A DNA stretch of 64,000 bases from Arthrobacter ruber. GTDB lineage: Bacteria > Actinomycetota > Actinomycetes > Actinomycetales > Micrococcaceae. The notes below the pieces were generated by a model. It did not search any database, had not been told where the DNA came from, and worked only from the letters and a program-made list of their open reading frames with translations. The stretch covers positions 124,001 to 188,000 of the forward strand of contig NZ_PPTH01000015.1 of assembly GCF_002954225.1 (NCBI RefSeq), written 5' to 3'. The position numbers and the translations under genes are program-made. Below, one piece after another: positions 16,892-26,540 of this stretch; the stretch's first letter is position 1; each line of letters starts with the position of its first letter.

Positions 16892-18421
16892 TTAGTAGGC
16901 GCCGTGGCGACTGACAACGGCCTTGAATGTACGCAGCAGGATGGTCAGGTCACCGAGAAACGACCAGTTCTCCACGTAATAGAGGTCGAGCCGAACGGTT
17001 TCATCCCAGGACAACAACGACCGGCCGCTGACTTGCCACAGCCCCGTCATACCGGGACGGACCAGCAGTCGGCGGTGCGCGCGGATGTCGTAGCGCTCAA
17101 CTTCGGCGGCCAAGGGTGGTCGGGGGCCTACCAGAGACATCGACCCTCCTAGAACGTTGAACAGCTGAGGCAACTCGTCGAGGCTGAACTTGCGCAGCAC
17201 GCGGCCCACCCTGGTGATGCGGGGGTCGTTCTTGAGCTTGAACAGGACCTCGTTGCCTTCGTGATTTTCCCGGAGCTGCTCCAGCTTCGCCTCTGCGTCC
17301 ACCACCATGGATCGGAACTTGTACATCTCGAAACGCTCGCCGGCTGTACCAACCCGCTCCTGCCGGAACAGAACGGGCCCTGGCGAGTCCAACCGCACGA
17401 GCAGGGCGAGCGCGGCCAAGAGGGGAGACACAGCGATGATTAGCATGGCGGCACCGAAAAGGTCGGTGGTGCGCTTGACGAAGCGCTGCCCATTCTCAAG
17501 GTTTGGCGTCGAGACGTGAATCAGAGGGAGACCGGCAACCGGCTGAGTATGAATGCGCGGCCCGGCAACGTCCGTTAGGGCAGGCGCCATGATGAGACGG
17601 ATGTTCAGGTCGGCAAGCGCCCAGCCGAGGGCCCTTATCGTTTCCGGCGGTAACTGCATGCTGCTCGAGAGAGCTACGGCGTCCGGATTAAATCCTTTGA
17701 TGTCGGCGACGATGTCATCGGCCTCGACAGCCCTCCCGACCACTGGCAAATCCAAAAGGTCTGCAGTGCTTGCGCCGGATTCGACTCCGGGGAGGTAAGC
17801 CCCTACTGGGATGTAGCCTGCCATCGGTTGCGCACGCAAGGATTCGGCAAGATGCCGCACTCCGCTCGAGCTGCCGATCACCAGCACGCGGAGCGAGCTG
17901 CGACCATGCTCGCGTTCTATGTGGAGAAAACGACGCACTATCGCGCGGGACGAGAGGAGCATGATGAGACCGGCCGGAAGGGCCACGCCGACGTATCCAC
18001 GAGCGGTGTCGAGCTGTAGCGCGTAGCTGACGATCGCTACGACCCCGAACAGGATGAGGGAGGCGCTGACCACCCGCTTGTACTCCTCCGTGCCGTGCCC
18101 CAACACGGTTGCCTCGCGGCTACCGCGCAGGGACAGCATGGCCCACCAGCCGGCAGCGAGGAGAAGAGAAAGGACCACGTAGGGTTGTTCACTCGCGCTC
18201 AGCCGTTCTGCTTTGGGAACCCCGAATCGGACGATCAACGCACCGACCGTCGCCCAGAGAACAACAGCGGCGTCGACGACGGCTAGCCGCCTCCCGTAAC
18301 GCGAAGTCCACGCGATATTCTCTTTGATTTCTGACACCAGCTCCCCATGCTCTGTGGCAGGCCGCACAGCGGCGACGTGCTGACTATTTGTTGTTAGTCG
18401 GAACTCCAAGGATCCGCTCAT
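16892..18421 (-). CDS. Undecaprenyl-phosphate sugar phosphotransferase (priming enzyme, WcaJ type)
   Basis: A 509-aa membrane enzyme that starts repeat-unit synthesis by moving a sugar-1-phosphate onto undecaprenyl phosphate. The N-terminal half has about four membrane helices and a CoA-binding-like cytosolic domain (LRVLVIGSSSGVRHLAESL). The C-terminal bacterial sugar transferase domain starts at FVKRTTDLFGA and shows KFRSMVVDAE, DELPQLFNVL, SLVGPRPPL and RPGMTGLWQVSGR. A GTG at 18337, with GGGGAG just upstream and no overlap with the BY-kinase, is an alternative start. The sugar is not predictable from the sequence. Confidence 0.92.
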   Translation of the reverse strand: MSGSLEFRLTTNSQHVAAVRPATEHGELVSEIKENIAWTSRYGRRLAVVDAAVVLWATVGALIVRFGVPKAERLSASEQPYVVLSLLLAAGWWAMLSLRGSREATVLGHGTEEYKRVVSASLILFGVVAIVSYALQLDTARGYVGVALPAGLIMLLSSRAIVRRFLHIEREHGRSSLRVLVIGSSSGVRHLAESLRAQPMAGYIPVGAYLPGVESGASTADLLDLPVVGRAVEADDIVADIKGFNPDAVALSSSMQLPPETIRALGWALADLNIRLIMAPALTDVAGPRIHTQPVAGLPLIHVSTPNLENGQRFVKRTTDLFGAAMLIIAVSPLLAALALLVRLDSPGPVLFRQERVGTAGERFEMYKFRSMVVDAEAKLEQLRENHEGNEVLFKLKNDPRITRVGRVLRKFSLDELPQLFNVLGGSMSLVGPRPPLAAEVERYDIRAHRRLLVRPGMTGLWQVSGRSLLSWDETVRLDLYYVENWSFLGDLTILLRTFKAVVSRHGAY

Positions 18422-19844
18422 CGAAGTCAGAGGGAGGAGTCTCGGTGGATCGCCGGGAAACTGGCTGTGCGTCGTTCATCGTGGCCGCGCTTACCGAATC
18501 GTACGAATAGTAGCTGTAGGCGTAAGCATCAGGTCCCTTGCTCGGCAGGAGATTGATGACGATTCCAAGCAGGTCCGCGTCCACCAGCTCGAGGTTCCCG
18601 AGGGCTTTCTGTAGGTCGGGCAGCCTCACCTTGGAGGAACCGACAACGACCACTACGCCGCCAACCTGCTGGGCGAGCACGGAGGCATCGGTGACGGGCA
18701 GCAGGGGAGGGGCATCAATGATGACCGCGTCGAACTTCTGCTCGAGCCGAGTGATCAGCTGCTTCATGGCGTCAGATCCCAGCAGCTCACTCGGGTTGGG
18801 CGGTATTTGCCCGGCCGTCAGGATGTACAGTTCGTCAGCTCCCCATGGCTGCAGTAGGTCTTCGATATCGGCCCGACCGATCAGGGCCGTGGTGAGACCA
18901 GCGTTGCGCTCAAGCCCGAGGTACTCATCCACACGCGGCCGTCGTAGGTCGGCGTCAACGAGGACGACTGACTGCCCGCCTTGAGCGATCGCGATTGCAA
19001 GATTGGTTGCGGTGGTGCTTTTGCCTTCGCCGGGGAGTGATGAGGTCACGAGAACTGCTCTGGATTTGTGGCTCACATGCGCAAACTGCAAATTCGTGCG
19101 GATTTGCCGGAAGGACTCGGCGCGAGGGCTTTGCGTTGGAGCTTGGGTCAAAAGCGGTTTCTTCTGCGCATCAGAGTCGAAGGAAACTCCGCCCAGGATA
19201 GGCGCATTTGTGGCAACCCGAACGTCTGATTCCCCACGTACCTTGTTATCGACGACATGCCGGAGAAACGCCGTGGTTCCGCCTAGAAGTAGCCCAATCA
19301 GGAGGCCCAACGCAAGATTGAGAGGAGTATTCGGTGCCGACGGCGATGAAGGTGCCGCCGCAGGCGTTATTACCGAGAGCTTCACCGGCGATGGCCCGCC
19401 GTTTGTGGGCCGCTCAAGCTCATCGACGGCCCTGATCGTGCTGTCGGCAACACCTTGAGCGATTGATGCGGCGAGTACTGGCGAATCGCTCGATGCAGAG
19501 ATGGACAAGATCACCGTATTCAGATCCGCTGAGGCCTCGACGTCCGCCGCAAGCTCGGCCCCCGTTAACGGGAGACCAAGTGTGTCGATCACTGGTTGAA
19601 GGACGGATGGCGTCGTGACCGTGTCGACATACGACTGGACGCGGGACTGAGTAAAGGTGTTGCCCTGCTGAAGCTCCTGTACAGAACCCGAGTTTTGTGT
19701 AGCAACAAATAACTGCGTTTGAGCCGTATAGGTAGGACTGATCGCGAGTGAGATTCCCCCCCCGACCAACAGGCCGATGAGAGCACATACAAGCACGTGC
19801 AGCCAACTGCGGCGAAGCACTCGCATGTAGTCGTTGAAATTCAA
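18384..19844 (-). CDS. Wzz/BY-kinase fusion: polysaccharide chain-length regulator with tyrosine autokinase
   Basis: A 486-aa protein with a Wzz domain between two membrane helices (near residues 15-35 and 175-195), then a cytoplasmic BY-kinase. The kinase has Walker A SSLPGEGKST (268-277), Walker A' VLVDADLRRP and Walker B VIIDAPP. The C-terminal tail has a tyrosine cluster (YAYSYYSYD) for autophosphorylation. It controls polymer length and export together with a phosphatase; the likely partner is the low-molecular-weight PTP at 26541. The start is a TTG with AGAGG seven nt upstream. It overlaps the next gene by 38 nt if the longer start of that gene is used. Confidence 0.92.
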   Translation of the reverse strand: MNFNDYMRVLRRSWLHVLVCALIGLLVGGGISLAISPTYTAQTQLFVATQNSGSVQELQQGNTFTQSRVQSYVDTVTTPSVLQPVIDTLGLPLTGAELAADVEASADLNTVILSISASSDSPVLAASIAQGVADSTIRAVDELERPTNGGPSPVKLSVITPAAAPSSPSAPNTPLNLALGLLIGLLLGGTTAFLRHVVDNKVRGESDVRVATNAPILGGVSFDSDAQKKPLLTQAPTQSPRAESFRQIRTNLQFAHVSHKSRAVLVTSSLPGEGKSTTATNLAIAIAQGGQSVVLVDADLRRPRVDEYLGLERNAGLTTALIGRADIEDLLQPWGADELYILTAGQIPPNPSELLGSDAMKQLITRLEQKFDAVIIDAPPLLPVTDASVLAQQVGGVVVVVGSSKVRLPDLQKALGNLELVDADLLGIVINLLPSKGPDAYAYSYYSYDSVSAATMNDAQPVSRRSTETPPSDFDERILGVPTNNK

Positions 19845-20439
19845 ATTGAGACCTCTCTAGCCGAAACCGGTCAACGCCAGCTTGCAGGGCGCATCTGCAT
19901 CCTATAGCGAGCGCGCCTCGGTCAGCCCTTCGACGCGGCGCGCCGGCCTTAAAGACACCGACACAAGGATTCGCCCTTTGATGGGGAGCGCGTCTAGACA
20001 GAGCTCCAACTACCTCGACTCACCGAGTGCGGCCGACTATAGCCGGCGCCCTGCACGGGTTTGGAGCGATGACTCAATCCACTTGGAGCAACAGCCGCCG
20101 TCACTTGGACATCGACCGAGGTCACATTCGAACCCGCTTCTGACGGGATCAGACCACTTGCACGCTCGGCTTCCGAGTGCCCCGGGGAACCCTCGGTGTG
20201 TGGGGTGTTTGGGTCTTCAAATTTCATTGCAGGTTGCTTCAGGGTACGCGCCAAATCTCGACAGGAGGAGCTGGGACGTCGGCTGCACGGTAGATGCACT
20301 TCCTGGCGGTAGCATCGGCAGGACGCCGGTATGACGCTTCCCGCCGGGTGGGACGTCAACGGAATGAAATCTGGGTGCACTAGAATCGGCCGGAATCGGC
20401 CGGAATCGTCGCTCGAGTCTCGAATGAAGTGGGAGCAGC
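19845..20439. other. 595-bp divergent intergenic region
   Basis: It separates the minus-strand wzz operon from the plus-strand glycosyltransferases. On the minus strand CTATAGG (TATAGG at 19906-19901) is a candidate -10 for the BY-kinase gene. On the plus strand TAGAAT near 20382 is a candidate -10 for the GT4. A short tandem repeat of AATCGGCCGG (about 2.5 copies) lies near 20386-20410. I see no coding potential and no AGTA-N5-TACY box. Confidence 0.4.
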
Positions 20440-21567
20440 ATGTCGCGTAAAGTTGCTATCTTAGGCACCAGGGGATATCCGAGCTTCTACGGCGGATTCG
20501 AAACCGCAGTTCGATTTATTGCCCCTCATCTGGCAGACCAAGGATGGGATGTTACAGTGTATGGGCGTCCGCACTCCATCACTCATAATTATCCGTATCG
20601 GGACGCACGCGTGCGGTCCAAACTGACCTTCGGGCTTGAGAAGAAATCCGCAAGCACTCTTTCGTACGGCCTCACCTCTATCGTTCACACGGCCTTCAAA
20701 AAACCGGAAATAGCCTTGATTATGAACGTGGCAAACGGCTTCTGGCTACCGATACTAAAAATTCGGAAAGTTCCAACCGTGGTCAACGTTGATGGAATCG
20801 AATGGAAGCGTGACAAGTGGGGCAAGGTCGCGAAATGGATTTTTCTGCAAGGCGCGCGAATGACTGCGAAGTACGCCGACACCCTAATATCCGATTCTGT
20901 CGAAATCCAGCGGATATGGAGGGAGGACTTTGGGCGGGAAAGTCATTACGTCCCCTACGGAGGAACACCGGGGCAGGGTAGGGCTGTTCCAGCAGAACTT
21001 CGCTCGAGGGGTTACATTCTGGTTGTCGCTCGCTTCGTTCCAGAAAACAGCATCCTTGAGTTCCTCGATGCAGCAAGCGAACTCGGCCAGCGTTGGCCGG
21101 TTGTGATTGTTGGGTCCTCCGGGTATAGCGGGCCAATCGAGGATCGGGTCAAGCACCTGGCGGCCACGCTCCCGCTTGTGACCTGGCTCGGTCACCTGAA
21201 TGATGATGAAAAGCTGAACTCGCTTTGGGAGCATGCCGGAGCCTACTTTCACGGACATAGCGTGGGCGGGACCAACCCTGCATTGGTTCAAGCGATGGCA
21301 TGTGGTGCGCCCGTCGTGGCACGGGACACTCCTTATAACCGAGAAGTACTCGGCCCCGCGGGTGTCTTAGTCGAACCGAATGTGGCAGAGATCGTGCGCG
21401 CAATCGACGACCTAATGACTGATCAGGCAAGACAGGCCGAGCTATCACGAACTGCGACTGCCGAAGCCGTTAGGAGGTTCGACTGGAATAGCATTGTCAG
21501 GTCCTACGAGACGCTTCTTGAGAACGGGATGCGAAAGTCCAGCACGTCGGGTGGTGCGTTGGCATGA
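20440..21567 (+). CDS. DUF1972-type rhamnosyltransferase-like GT4
   Basis: A 375-aa cytoplasmic GT-B glycosyltransferase. The N terminus, VAILGTRGYPSFYGGFETAVR, is the hallmark of DUF1972 enzymes such as bacterial beta-1,4-rhamnosyltransferases. The C-terminal GT4 donor domain has HGHSVGGTNPALVQAMACGAPVVA. The donor is probably dTDP-rhamnose, by family. The ATG has GGGAG upstream, and the stop overlaps the next ATG (ATGA). Codon use is clearly less GC-rich than in flanking DNA. Confidence 0.87.
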   Translation: MSRKVAILGTRGYPSFYGGFETAVRFIAPHLADQGWDVTVYGRPHSITHNYPYRDARVRSKLTFGLEKKSASTLSYGLTSIVHTAFKKPEIALIMNVANGFWLPILKIRKVPTVVNVDGIEWKRDKWGKVAKWIFLQGARMTAKYADTLISDSVEIQRIWREDFGRESHYVPYGGTPGQGRAVPAELRSRGYILVVARFVPENSILEFLDAASELGQRWPVVIVGSSGYSGPIEDRVKHLAATLPLVTWLGHLNDDEKLNSLWEHAGAYFHGHSVGGTNPALVQAMACGAPVVARDTPYNREVLGPAGVLVEPNVAEIVRAIDDLMTDQARQAELSRTATAEAVRRFDWNSIVRSYETLLENGMRKSSTSGGALA

Positions 21568-23432
21568 GCGTCCTTAGTGCGACCAGTCGGGTACCGCTCC
21601 CGAGTGTCTCCGCGGTGATTGTTCACCACAAAAGCTACAATTCGCTTCGGCACACATTGCACGACCTCAGCGAGCAATCTCTTGCTTGCGAGACCATCCT
21701 CATTGTTGACAACAGTGAGGAAGAGGATAGGAGGCAGGAACTCCAAGAAGGTTTGCCGCCACACACAAGCGTGCTCTTCACGCCGAACCGGGGCTATGGG
21801 GCCGCCGTAAATGCGGGAATTGCGAGTCTCGCCCGCGCTGCCGGCGGTGCCCCGGATCTGGTGTTAGTGCTAACTCATGAAACCAGAATGAGGAAGGACG
21901 CGTTGCTGCGTCTCGCCCAAGCGATGTCAGTCGATTCTCGAATAGCAGTCGCCGGACCAACTCTTCTGACCGGAGAGGGAGAGGAGCAGATTTGGTCGAC
22001 TGGAGGGAAAATTTCCCCGATCTTTGGCATGCCGAAGCATCACCAGACTCCGGTTCCTGATCACCAGAGTGCTCATGCCGCCCCGCCTGTCGACCGAAGT
22101 TGGCTTGACGGTGCCTGCCTTCTGTACCGATCTAGCGCACTATCGGGTTGTTCAATTGATGAAGATTACTTTCTTTATATGGAGGAGGTCGACCATCATT
22201 TACGACTGCGTCGTGAAGGGGGCAGAGTGGTCTGGGTGCCCGGCGCCGAGGCTTGGCAGGCGACGGGCGGAATGCCGCTTTACTACCTAGCTAGAAACTC
22301 GAGGTTATTCTTTAAGAGGCAGGGTCGGGATCTTCGGTCAAGAACGGTTCCCCTAGTGGTGAGCATTACAAGAGGGATGAAGCAAAGCGTGAAGCGTCAC
22401 AGTACACAGCCTTTACGGCAAGTGTTCGCAGGGCTCGTCACGCCCCTTCCTTCCGCCACACGCGACGGTGGCCGCACCGCAATTACTATCCACATAGTGA
22501 ACCCACTCGGGGCGGCGTTACGGCATTTTGAAGATGAACTGAGAGACGTGCTGGCGAATCAAGAAATTCATTTGTCTTCTGAATCGTTCCCAGAACCATC
22601 TCAGAGTAGCGAACGGCGCTGGAGATGGCTCCAGCGGCATGTCGGCGCCTTGATCGGCGCGAGGCAAGCTGACGCGGCTATCGTGATGTGGCCAGTACTT
22701 GGTTACTGGGATGTCCTTCTTGCCCAAGTCTTGTGCCGATCTCGCACGTTTCTAATATTCCATGACCCGGTGCCTCTGGTGCGCTCAGTGGGATATGGCA
22801 AACTTGCGCAGAAGATCGCAAACTTATGCTCCAAAGTCTCCATCATCTACATGAGTGAGCGAGCCGGCAAGGAGCTGAACGCTGCGGTTCCGCGCCTAGC
22901 TAAAATTTATCTACCTCACCCGATACTCGAGCCTGCAAGCGGCCTCACGCCTCGACCCGGTGATGAGAAAGTCGTTCGTGTGCTCGGACAGTACAAAATG
23001 GATCGGGATCTAGACGCTCTTCGGTCTATTGCCGCTAATACCAGCAACGTACGACTGGAGATAATGGGGCGCGGCTGGCCCTCCCTGCCTGGATGGGATG
23101 TCACGAGCCAATTCCTCACCGAGATCGAACTGGATCAGGCGGTGGCGAGCAGTTCCGTCGTCGTGGTGCCTTACAAGAGCTTCTTCCAGAGCGGCATCGC
23201 CATTCGCTGCATGGAGCACTCAACCCCCATCGTGGGGCCGGCTTCGAGCTCTCTTGCGGAGATGTATGGAAGCGATAGCAAGCTGCTAGTTCGGGCTGAT
23301 GGCGAGGGAGGATGGAGCAGTGCTCTCGATCATGCGCTAGAAGTAAGCGCTTCAGAAACGCACGAGCATGGCCGTCGGTGGCGGGACAAAGCGCGTCGGG
23401 CCTGGACTGTGTGGGCATCATCTGTTGGCTGA
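21564..23432 (+). CDS. GT2-GT4 fusion, two glycosyltransferase domains in one protein
   Basis: A 622-aa protein. Residues about 10-290 form a GT2 domain like WbbL-type rhamnosyltransferases (SAVIVHHKSYNSL, NRGYGAAVNAG, WLDGACLLYRSSAL..EDYFLYMEEVDHHLR). Residues about 315-620 form a GT4/GT-B-like module (FHDPVPLVRSVGYG, YMSERAG, VVPYKSFFQSGIAIRCMEHSTPIV). It probably adds two successive sugars to the lipid-linked repeat unit. It overlaps the preceding GT4 by 4 nt. The fused order and coupling suggest sequential action; acceptor and donors are unknown. Confidence 0.82.
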   Translation: MSVLSATSRVPLPSVSAVIVHHKSYNSLRHTLHDLSEQSLACETILIVDNSEEEDRRQELQEGLPPHTSVLFTPNRGYGAAVNAGIASLARAAGGAPDLVLVLTHETRMRKDALLRLAQAMSVDSRIAVAGPTLLTGEGEEQIWSTGGKISPIFGMPKHHQTPVPDHQSAHAAPPVDRSWLDGACLLYRSSALSGCSIDEDYFLYMEEVDHHLRLRREGGRVVWVPGAEAWQATGGMPLYYLARNSRLFFKRQGRDLRSRTVPLVVSITRGMKQSVKRHSTQPLRQVFAGLVTPLPSATRDGGRTAITIHIVNPLGAALRHFEDELRDVLANQEIHLSSESFPEPSQSSERRWRWLQRHVGALIGARQADAAIVMWPVLGYWDVLLAQVLCRSRTFLIFHDPVPLVRSVGYGKLAQKIANLCSKVSIIYMSERAGKELNAAVPRLAKIYLPHPILEPASGLTPRPGDEKVVRVLGQYKMDRDLDALRSIAANTSNVRLEIMGRGWPSLPGWDVTSQFLTEIELDQAVASSSVVVVPYKSFFQSGIAIRCMEHSTPIVGPASSSLAEMYGSDSKLLVRADGEGGWSSALDHALEVSASETHEHGRRWRDKARRAWTVWASSVG

Positions 23433-23512
23433 GGTTGGCGAGCGTTTGTGCGCAACGGAAGGTAGGCAGAACTCGGACATGATTATCACTACAACCGCCA
23501 CAGAGGACTACT

Positions 23513-25012
23513 TTGTCGAGGAGCGGTAAAACAGGCCACGGCGTGCTCTACAGCAGCATTGCCGGGATGGCGTCCTTGTGTGCCTCACTTGTATTGTTTC
23601 CGATTGCTCTATCGACGGTCGGCGCGCCGCTTTACGGGATGTGGCTCTTTGTTCTAGCAATTACTTCTTACTTAGCTTACGCGGATCTCGGTGTCGGGGG
23701 AGCGCTAGTACATTTCGGATCGAGGTCGCGAGGTGGCGACGCCTCGCTCCCAGTAGCTACATTGCTTTCGAGCGCGATCGTATGGTGTCTATCGATTTCG
23801 CTGCTCATGGCGCCAGTTGCCTATCTTATCTTCAATCATTATGTAGGAATTCAAAGCGAGAAGACCCACTTGTCTTCCGCCGATGCAGCAGTTTTGGTGG
23901 TATGCGGAGTCCTCGTTGTATGCCTCATGATTGTGCGTCCGTTTAGTAGCGCACTTCAAGGCGCCGGGATGCTTGTCCTTGAGCGCAAACTTCAGCTCAT
24001 AGGTGTTGCAGTTCGCATCGCGGGAACCCTGATCGCATGTACGGTGCTCGGGACTTTTTATGCACTTGTCATCGCGGAGACCATCGCTCTCGCGGTCCCT
24101 CCCTGTCTGGCCGCATGCATCCTGTTGAGGAACCATTGGCGGCATCTGAGATTTGACCGAAAGATGTTGTCAACTCTGGTGGAGATGCTTCAATACAGCG
24201 TTAGATCGTTCGTCGTTTCGCTGGCAGGAAACTCGATACTCCAGGGCGGGACATTGGTAGTCGGATTGGTGGCGGGACCAGCGCAAGTGTCCTATTACAA
24301 TGCGGCATTCCGTATTTACGCGGGAGTTCGCCAAATCAGCTCGTGGGCCGTTGAGCCGTTCAGGTCTTCGCTTAGCAGAACTTTCTATAAGTCAGCGAGT
24401 GAAGCGGAGGATTTGATTAGGACACTGATCAGGATGTCCACGTTGCTCGTGAGCTTCGGGTGCCTGTTCCTTATGTTCGGAGCAGCACCTCTGTTACGAT
24501 TATGGCTCGGAGAGGCGGTGCCGATTGACGCGGTGTCGTTTGTTCTGATCATTCTTCTTGGCGGGCTGATGCTGAACTCGCTTCACTCGGTGCTAATACT
24601 AGCTTCAGATACCGCTAACAAACCTGGCCTTTTCACTCGCGAACAAGTAACCTGGGCTGTCAGCTTTTTCGTGCTGGGATTCATCTTCGGCAACCTATGG
24701 GGAGCGGTAGGCGTGGCCGCAGCGTTGTCCTTGCCCTTGGTGATACTCGAGTTTTCCTACGTGCGCCGCGCCGAACAGATAACTCACCTTCGGGGGCGCG
24801 ATTGGTGGTGCTTCTGTATACTCCCGATAGTTGCACTGTTTGGGGGCGGCTCGCTGGTATCACTTATCCTCGTGGCGTATCTCCCGGGCACGGTTTGGAA
24901 CGGGTTCATGCCGTGTGTCGCTTTTGCTTTCTGTTCCGCGGTTCTAACTTACCTCCTTCGACGGCTTGTACCATTTCGCGAGTTCAGGACCCTGCTTGCG
25001 TCGAAGTTATAG
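23513..25012 (+). CDS. Wzx-like polysaccharide flippase
   Basis: A 499-aa integral membrane protein of the MATE/polysaccharide-transporter superfamily with about 12-14 helices. The N-terminal helix pair FPIALSTVGAPLYGMWLFVLAITSYLAYADLG is typical. It should flip the undecaprenyl-linked repeat unit. The start is a TTG with AGAGGA five nt upstream. It lies 80 nt after the GT fusion in the lower-GC block. It shows little resemblance to the other flippase at 49172, so the window probably serves two separate glycans. Confidence 0.85.
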   Translation: MSRSGKTGHGVLYSSIAGMASLCASLVLFPIALSTVGAPLYGMWLFVLAITSYLAYADLGVGGALVHFGSRSRGGDASLPVATLLSSAIVWCLSISLLMAPVAYLIFNHYVGIQSEKTHLSSADAAVLVVCGVLVVCLMIVRPFSSALQGAGMLVLERKLQLIGVAVRIAGTLIACTVLGTFYALVIAETIALAVPPCLAACILLRNHWRHLRFDRKMLSTLVEMLQYSVRSFVVSLAGNSILQGGTLVVGLVAGPAQVSYYNAAFRIYAGVRQISSWAVEPFRSSLSRTFYKSASEAEDLIRTLIRMSTLLVSFGCLFLMFGAAPLLRLWLGEAVPIDAVSFVLIILLGGLMLNSLHSVLILASDTANKPGLFTREQVTWAVSFFVLGFIFGNLWGAVGVAAALSLPLVILEFSYVRRAEQITHLRGRDWWCFCILPIVALFGGGSLVSLILVAYLPGTVWNGFMPCVAFAFCSAVLTYLLRRLVPFREFRTLLASKL

Positions 25013-25217
25013 CTCGAATTTTTCGGAGGCGGAATCTCTAGCAATCAATATCCTATATTGCCGTTGTGGGAGAGAGTTCGGTAGGTCGCAGATAAGTCGC
25101 ATTCAGGTTGCATTACCGGCTGTCGATCGCTGGCCCTGCACTCATAGCCTTGCAGTACGCCGTCTGCGCAATTCCACTCCAGCTAGGCTGCGCCGTCAGA
25201 AGTTAGGGTAGGGCCTA

Positions 25218-26219
25218 TTACAACGTTCTCTCGATCATTTCGCTTAGACTGAAAGCCATTTCTCTTGTGTTGTAGCGCTCTTCTACCGCGGTACGTCCCG
25301 CCGCACCTAGTTGGTTCGCGAGAGAAGCATCGTCAGTAAGTCGGAGCGCTGCAGAGGCGAGACTTGCGGCATCCTCAACAGGAGTTAGCAACCCGGTTTC
25401 GTTGTGATCGACATAGTGACCCATCCCGGCCGTCTCAGTTATCACAACGGGCCGGCCGCAAGCCATTGATTCCAGGGCCGCCGTCATGCCTGAGACATGC
25501 AGATTAGTGCCCGTCGCAATGACGACAGCGGTGGCTGACTGGTAGAGAGACCGAAGGTCTTTATGACCTACGCGCGGAATCTTCGTTACCCCAACGGGCG
25601 TCGGTAGCTGCGATGAAGTTTGCACGACGAGGGCCACGTCGGGACGAGCGGAAGCGATGATTTCGAATGCTGAAAACAGAGTTTTCATGTCACGGTCTCG
25701 GTCGGATCCCAAGCTGAACAACAGCGGTGAGCGAACAGGCTCGGCGGGCTGAAAAAAGTCCTTATCGACGCCGAACGTTAGCAATTCAATTGGCGGATGA
25801 TTTGGTCCAAGCCAGGATTTCACGAAGGGGACCTGCGCTGGGCTTAAAACCCATAATCGATCAAGTCTTCGAAGTGCAGGTCGGATGATTTGGTCTTTTG
25901 CTTTCGGCTTGTGACTCGCGAACCTGTCCGTGGCCCAAATAACACCAGCAAGTTTCACTTTCGCTTTGCTATGCAGCAGCATGCGTAGAGCGGTGTCTTC
26001 CTCCCAGGCGAGCGCAACGTCAACAACTTTCTTCCTTCGCGTCGAACTCAGGTTGGCTCTTGCTGCGAGGTTGGACAAGCGAGCGCTCGTCGCGCTGAGG
26101 TGACCCGCAAGTTGATTCAACCCGTAAGGCCACTTATCAGGCACCAGACCCTGTGCGTTCTGGAGTTCCCAACCCTTCGTGTCAAGGTGGGTGGGATAGT
26201 AAACTTCGACATCTCGCAC
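25218..26219 (-). CDS. GT4 family glycosyltransferase
   Basis: A 333-aa GT-B glycosyltransferase. The donor-binding half is clear: LLFSLGSDRDRDMKTLFSAFEI, VGHKDLRSLYQSATAVVIAT, and ALESMACGRPVVITETAGMGHYV with the EX7E-type glutamates. The N-terminal acceptor half is short for the family. Start GTG at 26219 with AGAGAGG upstream. It faces the flippase gene across a 205-bp interval (25013-25217) in which I see nothing. Substrate unknown. Confidence 0.82.
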   Translation of the reverse strand: MRDVEVYYPTHLDTKGWELQNAQGLVPDKWPYGLNQLAGHLSATSARLSNLAARANLSSTRRKKVVDVALAWEEDTALRMLLHSKAKVKLAGVIWATDRFASHKPKAKDQIIRPALRRLDRLWVLSPAQVPFVKSWLGPNHPPIELLTFGVDKDFFQPAEPVRSPLLFSLGSDRDRDMKTLFSAFEIIASARPDVALVVQTSSQLPTPVGVTKIPRVGHKDLRSLYQSATAVVIATGTNLHVSGMTAALESMACGRPVVITETAGMGHYVDHNETGLLTPVEDAASLASAALRLTDDASLANQLGAAGRTAVEERYNTREMAFSLSEMIERTL

Positions 26220-26540
26220 GCAAGGCCTCTCTGGTGAACTATGCAGAAGAGGCTCGTAAGAGGTTCTTCTACTTTACGTTCGCATAATAGCGCTCCTACA
26301 ACTGTAGCCTGCGTGAACGTTGCCAGGGACGGAGGTGCTGCCTGAACGGTGCAGGGGTTTTGGGGTTATGCAAGCTGATCATTGTATCAAAATCGATTAT
26401 GCAGCTGTTCAACTGTGCTTCCTATTTTGTAGAATTGCGACCGACCTAGAGATTCAGCGCAGGGCTGCGTCTCCGTCGTCGAGCAGTGCGACGGACAATC
26501 CACTGAATATACCTCGCAGGACGTTTTCGTCGTAGAGAAG
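26220..26540. other. 321-bp interval without a recognised gene
   Basis: The base composition is AT-rich relative to the window. I see no ORF with family resemblance, no AGTA-N5-TACY box and no strong hairpin. It presumably carries the promoter of the minus-strand GT4. Confidence 0.3.

Noticed and set aside
20386-20410. Short tandem AATCGGCCGG repeat as a CRISPR or phase-variable tract
   Set aside because: There are only about two and a half copies without spacers; no CRISPR-like array was seen in the window.
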